Origin: Temnothorax longispinosus
Lineage: Eukaryota > Arthropoda > Insecta > Hymenoptera > Formicidae
Length of the DNA stretch: 64,000 nucleotides
Direction: 5' to 3'
NCBI RefSeq assembly: GCF_030848805.1
Contig: NC_092361.1
Span: 5,828,001 to 5,892,000, forward strand
Part shown: positions 57,431 to 64,000 of the stretch, one piece after another
How the letters are laid out: the number at the start of each line of letters is the position of its first letter
How positions within the stretch are numbered: the stretch's first letter is position 1
Position numbers and translations under genes: made by a program
The notes under the pieces: model-generated
Told to the model about the DNA's origin: nothing
Database searches by the model: none
What the model saw: only the letters and a program-made list of their open reading frames with translations

Positions 57431-60400
57431 ATGGCTTTAATAATACCTAGGAACAATTCGCCCATTGTACGCGACAAGGAGACTGTTCCAGCATACGACG
57501 TACGTAATGGTCACATACATACACGGTTTCCTTTTATGATTATCGTATTGCCATGTTGGCGCAGGTGTAGCTTTGTATTACGCACTTTAAAAATCAATTA
57601 TTTCATCACACAAAAAATTTCACATTAACGCTATAATAACATAGTGCTAACGATTAATAAATCTAATAAATTTAACTAGCATAGATCGTAACAGTCGCTA
57701 TTGTGATTCTATTGTACAGGGTAGGTCAAAAGTATGGGTACAGTCGAATATTAATATCTCGAAAACATTGGATTTTAGAAAAAATGTTTTAGACAAAAAT
57801 TGTAGGATTTAAAAAGATCTACTTACTGACCTTATTAATTTGATCTTAAGCATATCCTTAAGCATTCTTAAGGTTAAGGTAGAGTCACTTTAAATTTTTT
57901 AAATTGGACTCTATTTTTTATTGCATATTCTTCTAGACTTTGTCAAGACATTTTCCAAGATCCTGCATCCAAGATCAAACTGATAAGATCAGTAAATAGA
58001 TCTTTTTGAACCCTACAACTTTTGTCTAAAACATTTTTGTTCTAAACTGCATTGTTTACGAGATATTTGACTGTACCCATATTTTTGACCCACCTTGTAT
58101 AATGTAAAAAGTAATTAAATAATAAATAATATTAAAGTAATATATAAAAAAATATAATATGCAATATAAATGATATTAAAAATATAATAAGTGCAATAAA
58201 GAGAATATATGATTGATTTTTATAACGTTAGATTATAACTTATTATAATATATTGTACTTACATATATGTTCTTACTTTCTTTGCTATAATCATGATCAT
58301 GAGGAGACAAAACTTACGTCGAGATTGTTTTGATTACGTGCACACACGTATACTCGTAAAATTAATCGAAGATTTCAAAAATTTCTTAATTGTTGTTACT
58401 ATTATAAAAAAAAGGAAAATACATAAGAGAAATTTTTTATAGCTTATACATTAATAGGATATAGATAATGTATATAAAATAAAATGTATCTTTAAAATAA
58501 TATTTTTTCAAATAGTTTTTTCAATTGTTTGAACCATTTAATCCATTTTGTTAGTTTCCATATTAATCAAAGGTTTTAAAATATTTAATTAAGTTTTAAT
58601 TGGCTTTATATTTATTTATATTTTATATTGACTGTTTCCTACTGCACTTTATATTAACTGAACACGTGCGCATCACGATAGATAAAACCGTTGAGTCTAA
58701 TGAACAGCGATTAATTATACGACCGCACTCAAGAAACTGGGAAAAGTACAGTGCTACGGATCCAATTATTTTTTCAGAGATGATAAAGATAAAAGACGGG
58801 TTCCAGAATGTTCATGCATCTCGAGTATAAACATCGTGTAGACAATGCGCAATCGCGCTGTTTATATTCCGTTATATCTTCCTTATTATGTCAAGTTATA
58901 ACAATCTGCTAAGATGCTATATAATGCGCGAAACCGTTCTTTAATAGAAAATACTTTTTTTCGTGAGGCATCTTTCTATACGAATGCAATATGTGCGTGC
59001 GTACATGCATACTTAATATTTTGATTTAGATAAATTTTCACATTCAAAGATTACCGTTTTAATTTTGAGATAATTGCATTCCAGAATTAAATTTGCATTT
59101 ACTTTTTTTTATTTATTTGTACTATTAAATTTACATTTTCTTTTTTCTGTATATTTCTACTAATCAAATATCTGATTATTTTAGAAAAACCATTGTAAAA
59201 TATTCAATTAATTTTTGCAGACTTCGATATTATTTATTTGTTAATTTAGTAAAGATTGGCTGATTTCGTGCATGGCAACCCAGGTAGCGCAAGATGACGT
59301 TTAAAGATGTTAGAGACGTTTGTTCTTCTTGATATCCTACCGCACTTTTGTCTAAAACGTTTTTGTTTCAAAATATTTTCCGTATTTTGGAGCATTTAAA
59401 ATAGGACACCCTGTATATATGGCGAATGCCCCCCACCTTATTATTGTTGCCGAATAGGAAAAAAGTTGATTTTTTTACCTTTTCACGCTGGTGCTGTTCA
59501 CAATCATACTTATCGTTTTTCTCGCGATTCTTTTTGCGCGATTTACTTTACCAGTTTCGTTCCAGACGAGTGTGGAACAAAAATTCTTTCTCCGCCATCA
59601 TTCTGAAGCTAGATTGTTTATTAATTTTATTATATAATAGATATGTTAAGAATTTTACCAACGATTATAGAGAGTGCGAATGTCAGTGTAACAATAACTT
59701 TTTTGTTATATTTTAGATCAAGCTAGAACGAGTGCTGGGTGTAACTGTTTCCAGCAATGCAGCCCTCGATTGTGATAAGACCAGTGAATTGGTCGCTTAT
59801 CCAGCTGGGTAAGTTTGACTTTTTTCTGATTAATTTTTTTAAGTTGATATATAGTAACAAATACAATTTTCTTTTTAATGAAAAGTGATACAAATATTAC
59901 TGAAGAAATGAATGAAGTCAAAAGAATATAATGAGATATCTTAAATAAATTGCTCTCTTTTAAGCTAAAATTACCTTGGTTACGTTTCACATATTAGTAT
60001 TCTTTTATTACAGTTGCACCATCGTGCTGTTTAATCCACGACGAAACAGTCAAGCACACGTATTGAATGCCTCGCGGAAGACTGTGACCTCCCTAGCGCT
60101 CGCCGGTGACGGTAAACTCTTAGCCACCGGTGAATGCGGTCATATGCCGAACGTCCGTGTCTGGGATATTTCCGATCCGCACAACGCCGTGCAAATCGCG
60201 GAATTTCCGGGACATAAGTACGGCATCAACTGCGTGGTGAGTATTTGCCTGCGATGACTTTTTATTTCATGTGTCTACGATCGTACGGTGTCTCTCATTT
60301 CTCACTCTTCATATTTTTGTTGTAAGAGAAAGATTAAAATTTTAAACGGATATAATTATATGAAGAAAAATTAAAATATAGTTTTTTAGAATTTAGCTAT

Positions 60401-60693
60401 CATAGAAAAATTCAAGATAACGCTTTAGTTTTGAAATAAAGTAATTTCATTTAAAAAATCTTACAAAGGTGAAAAAAAGATACAGAAAAAAGAACTCCAA
60501 ATACGTAAAATGCATTTAAAAGTTTATGTATCATTAAATAAAAAATTAACTGTTTAAAAATAGATATAAAATCGATCTAATTAGTCAAATATTATAGTGA
60601 AACAAATTTAAAAAATTTAAAAAAAAATTTTGAAAATTATCAGGATTTTAAAAGCAGCCTGACATGGTTGCATGAGCAACTGAATTTTTTATG

Positions 60694-60751
<58 letters not shown>

Positions 60752-63700
60752 TTAACGTGCTGTATTGTGTTGTAACTTGTGTTTGCCTCATGTTTAATTT
60801 TTTTAAGACAGACGACCAGTATATTGAGTACGTATATCTTTTCCTATTTATATAAAATGTGATAATGGGCTTAGCGAAGAGATGCGCTCTGCTGATGATG
60901 TGTGGTTATATAATAACATATAACCCACCCACCCATTAACCTCTTCGTCATACACGGGTGTATAATATACGATAGATACACTTTCCAACATATTACCATA
61001 AAAAGTTCAATAACTTCGAAACGACTTTACACTCAAAGTGGATAAAATTACAGTGTCTTAAAAGGTCTCGAAAGAGGCTATAAAAATATGTGATAAAAAT
61101 AGGTTTTATTGAAAAAATTCAAGGTGATTTTAACCTGACCTTGGTGACGTCACCCAAGGTCAAACTCATAAAGCTAATAAATAGATCTTTTTAAACCCTA
61201 CAATTTTTGTCTCAAAAAATTGTTTTATGAAACTAATATTTTTCGAGATATTTCGGCATTCCCGAGACTTTTTAGACACCCTGTGTATAGGACACATGTA
61301 TGGGACCCTGTATATGATTATAATATATATATGAACTTGAAAAAAGGATGGCTATGAGAGTCAGACTCAGTTATCTCAGTGCGTAAGTGATCAAATCACT
61401 GATTTATTCCCTGTGTATACATTCGTATACGTTTCGACTCGGGATTGAGCCATCTTCAGCGAGAAAATTAATTAAATTACTTACGAAACGTACGAATGGT
61501 ATACACAAGGAATAAATTAGTAATTTAATCACTTACGCACTGTGATAACTGCGTCTGACTCTCATAGCCATCCTTTTTTTAAGTTTTAATTTCGAGAGAA
61601 TCCTTACTCATTATTTTATATATATATGAATCCACATATGGAACATATGTATATTAAATTTTTTCTGAGATTAATAATAATAATCATTTTTTTATGATGT
61701 TTTCAACTCCAAAGTGTTCCTAAACACGTATTCGTAGAGCCTGAGTTTTTCATGTTTGTCTGGCTGTAGGTCAGTAACTGTGCGCATTATCTATACCTTT
61801 GAGCTTATTACATATTTTGTTCAGCAGGTCATAAGCAGCTACAACATATAAGAAAACTAGTTGATTTTACCAGGACCTAGTTTCATATACATGATTAATG
61901 CGAAGTTCTTTACATTGTTTACACGTCAGTTATTTTTTACAATATATCGTCGCGAAATACAATGTTAAGTAACGTGCATTACGTGTGTGAGAGGTAGGAG
62001 GTTTCAGATTACGCCTATGAGGCAGTACAAGATATTGAAAGGACATTTATCTTTTGATTTCAGGCGTTCTCGCCCAGCAACAAGTACGTTGTATCGGTCG
62101 GTTCGCAGCACGACATGATTGTGAATGTTTGGGATTGGCGGAACAATGTCAAAGTAGCATCCAATAAAGTTTCGAGCAAGGTGAAGGCCGTCTGTTTCGC
62201 GGAGAATGGCACGTATTTCGTTACCGTGGGTAACAGGCACGTCAAGTTTTGGTACTTGGAGTATTCGCGTAGCGCCAAGGTAAGCTCTCAACCCTGTTTT
62301 ACTGTCTTACCGCGAAACAAAAGTATTGTGTTTTTTCTTGATGTGATGTAACAGAAGGATATAGATCTTATGCGACATTTTATTACACAGTACAAAGAAC
62401 CCGTGCCTTTGATGGGTCGTTCCGCTATATTAGGAGAGCAGAGAAATAATGATTTCGTTGACGTAGCCTGCGGTAGGGGAGAGATGGCAGATTCTACGTA
62501 TGCGATAACCAAAACGGGTCTGTTGTGCGAATTTAATAACAGGAGGCTCTTGGACAAGTGGGTCGAGCTTCGAGTAAGTTACTTTTATTAGTGATTAGTT
62601 CGGTTCTACACTCGATTCGAGAAATATAAATAGATCACGATCAATCTACTTTTAAACTCGTATTTGGTAATGAAAAAGAAACATTGCTGTCCTTACAGAC
62701 GAGTAGTGCCAATTGCATGGCGATCGGGGATAAATATATTTTTATCGGATGCGCCGAGGGTATTGTAAGATGTTTTAGTCCTAACACACTTCAGTTTATC
62801 ACCACATTACCGAGGACACATTACTTGGGAGTAGACGTTGCACAAGGATTGTCTATCAGGTTTATATTTTATAACAATGACACACCTCGATACGTCTCCG
62901 TTGCGACATTTAGGAATATCTTCTTATTCGCGTTTTTTGTTTTAGCCATATGTCTCAACATCCGCCTAACGCGAGGTATCCGGACGCGATCGCGCTGGCA
63001 TTCGATGAGCGAAATAACAAACTGACTTGCGTGTACAACGACCATAGCATCTACGTTTGGGATGTGAGGGATATCAAGCGGGTCGGCAAGTCGCACTCGT
63101 TCCTGTACCATTCGGCCTGCATCTGGGGCGTCGAGATGTATCCGACCGATTCAGATTCCGTCGGTGCGATGCCGCCCGGAAGTTTCATCACCTGCTCCAG
63201 CGACGACACAATAAGGGTCTGGAATTTGGAGAGGGATAGCACGCCAAATGATACCTTATACAAGCGGAACATTTATAGCAATGTCAGTATTCTCCCTCAA
63301 GTAAAATGTAATCAGAATGAAAAGTGGGCGCGTGTAAAGTCGATGTTTTATTTCGCACGGTCCCCGTTTTTTCGTTGATATAGGAATTGCTCAAGGTGTT
63401 GTACGTGGATCCGGAGTTGACTTACCTGAAGGATCTGGACTTGGCCGCCGCGGGATCCGCCGAAAAGAGCGACGCATCTTACGACGGTCGTAACGGCGTG
63501 AGATCGATAAGAGTCGCTCCTGACGGCAAGCACCTCGCTTCCGGGGATAGGTAAAATGGGGAAGAGAAATCCAGTTGATGGGCGATCAGCAAGGGATACT
63601 ATCACATATTACTTCCACAGATCCGGCAATATCAGAATCCACGATGTTTCTTCATTGGAAGAGTTATGCCTGATAGAAGCGCACGATGCCGAAGTGCTGT

Positions 63701-63945
63701 GTCTAGAGTATTCCAGGTTCTCACGACATTCGCTGGACGCCCCTAGACTACTAGCAAGCGCGTCTCGCGACAGATTGATTCACGTTTTTAGCGTCGATCA
63801 GGGATACAATTTTCTGCAGACGCTTGATGATCATAGCTCTTCCATTACCGCGGTTAGATTTTTTAATCAATTGAATCAATGTAATCAGATACAGATGGTA
63901 TCCTGCGGCGCGGATAAGAGTATTATTTTTAGGCAATTGCAATCA
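57431..63945 (+). CDS. Wdr62: WD repeat-containing protein 62 / MAPKBP1 homolog, 5' part
   Basis: Nine exons: 57431-57499, 59717-59808, 60014-60236, 62064-62279, 62355-62573, 62699-62859, 62946-63282, 63384-63550 and 63621-63945. They are in phase and encode the first 603 residues; the gene runs off the right edge. The sequence follows vertebrate WDR62/MAPKBP1 from IKLERVLGVTVSS (24-36) through VAYPAG, GECGHMPNVRVWD, ANKV-like SNKVSSKVKAVCF, HVKFWYLE, LLDKWVELR, CVYNDHSIYVWDVRD, FITCSSDDTIRVWN, LASGDR and SASRDRLIHVF to SCGADKSIIFR. It thus covers about ten WD40 blades of the double propeller. Known relatives bind JNK pathway kinases and localise to spindle poles; fly Wdr62 maintains neural stem-cell mitosis. 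Exon 1 encodes a short 23-residue leader. Introns 1 and 3 hold MITEs. The C-terminal half is outside the window. Confidence 0.95.
57715..58099. mobile_element. MITE in Wdr62 intron 1
   Basis: Ends TACAGGGTAGGTCAAAAG and, reverse complemented, TACAAGGTGGGTCAAAAA start arms that share TATGGGTACAGTC and an ATATCTCG block. The interior includes AGATCTTTTTGAACCCTAC. Consistent with a TA target. Confidence 0.8.
59320..59420. repeat. Truncated terminus of the CCCTGTATA repeat family
   Basis: A TTTTGTCTAAAACGTTTTTG block and a final GGACACCCTGTATA resemble the MITEs at 57715-58099 and near 61150-61290. Only one end is present. Confidence 0.4.
60696..60750. repeat. (AT)n microsatellite in Wdr62 intron 3
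   Basis: About 27 uninterrupted AT units. Confidence 0.95.
61080..61300. repeat. Second partial copy of the CCCTGTATA repeat family
   Basis: AATAGATCTTTTTAAACCCTAC, a TTTTTGTCTCAAAAAATTG block and a GACACCCTGTGTATAG end match 57990-58070 and 59345-59415. The left limit is unclear. Confidence 0.5.
61334..61585. mobile_element. Foldback MITE in Wdr62 intron 3
   Basis: Arms of about 95 bp (AACTTGAAAAAAGGATGG at 61334, reverse complement ending 61585) share GCTATGAGAGTCAGAC, CAGTGCGTAAGTGAT and TATACA...CGTTTCG, with high identity. The centre contains TTGAGCCATCTTCAGC. Confidence 0.85.
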
Positions 63946-64000
63946 GTAAGTAATCTTGTTTCGATGTTTGATAATCAATTTCAGATCTGGCATTCACCAA

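Noticed and set aside
1..64000. CRISPR arrays, bacterial operons or phage modules
   Set aside because: No regularly spaced short repeats, ribosome binding sites or compact gene organisation; the spliced genes show a eukaryotic nuclear sequence.

Overview
This is an animal nuclear genome window, most probably from an insect and best fitting a hymenopteran (ant-like). The reasons are AT-rich intergenic DNA that keeps unmethylated-looking CpG-rich promoter blocks, short phase-consistent introns, many small foldback DNA transposons (MITEs), mariner and Tc1-like remnants, and genes whose closest relatives are metazoan neuronal or centrosomal proteins. No genome-wide comparison was possible, so the species is inference.

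Layout from left to right. (1) 1992-6628 (+): a five-exon Grip (glutamate-receptor-interacting protein) gene with five PDZ domains; vertebrate GRIP has seven. (2) 8531-10189 (-): a two-exon SLC35E1 nucleotide-sugar/triose-phosphate-type transporter, with a LINE endonuclease fragment and a purine-rich repeat in its intron and a cluster of three young hairpin elements just upstream. (3) About 13.1-14.8 kb (-): a previously easy-to-miss SLC17 (sialin/inorganic phosphate cotransporter) pseudogene with stops and frameshifts. (4) 15764-19285 (-): an intronless 1173-residue protein that I do not recognise, preceded by a short upstream ORF whose stop codon touches the start codon. (5) 21300-23033 (-): a five-exon gene for a small secreted protein of about 191 residues, assembled here by splice phase. 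(6) 28603-37286 (+): a nine-exon synaptotagmin-like protein with an N-terminal membrane anchor, two C2 domains lacking canonical calcium-binding aspartates, and a C-terminal WHxL motif. (7) 57431-63945 and beyond the right edge (+): the first nine coding exons of Wdr62/MAPKBP1, a WD40 protein.

Between 37.3 and 57.4 kb no protein gene is supported. That stretch is a repeat-rich desert. It contains a likely first non-coding exon or promoter at 38.4 kb, three large TTAA-flanked foldback elements counting one inside the synaptotagmin gene, a 73-nt tRNA-like unit carried in an inverted-repeat element, a rearranged mariner remnant and several further MITEs. At least eighteen foldback or terminal-inverted-repeat elements were found across the window by reading both strands.

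The genes do not form an operon or pathway. Grip (synaptic scaffold) and the synaptotagmin-like gene (vesicle/membrane traffic) both point to neuronal membrane biology, while Wdr62 acts at centrosomes and spindle poles and in JNK scaffolding in known relatives. Exon boundaries were set by hand from GT/AG sites, reading frame and family alignment from memory; all need transcript confirmation.
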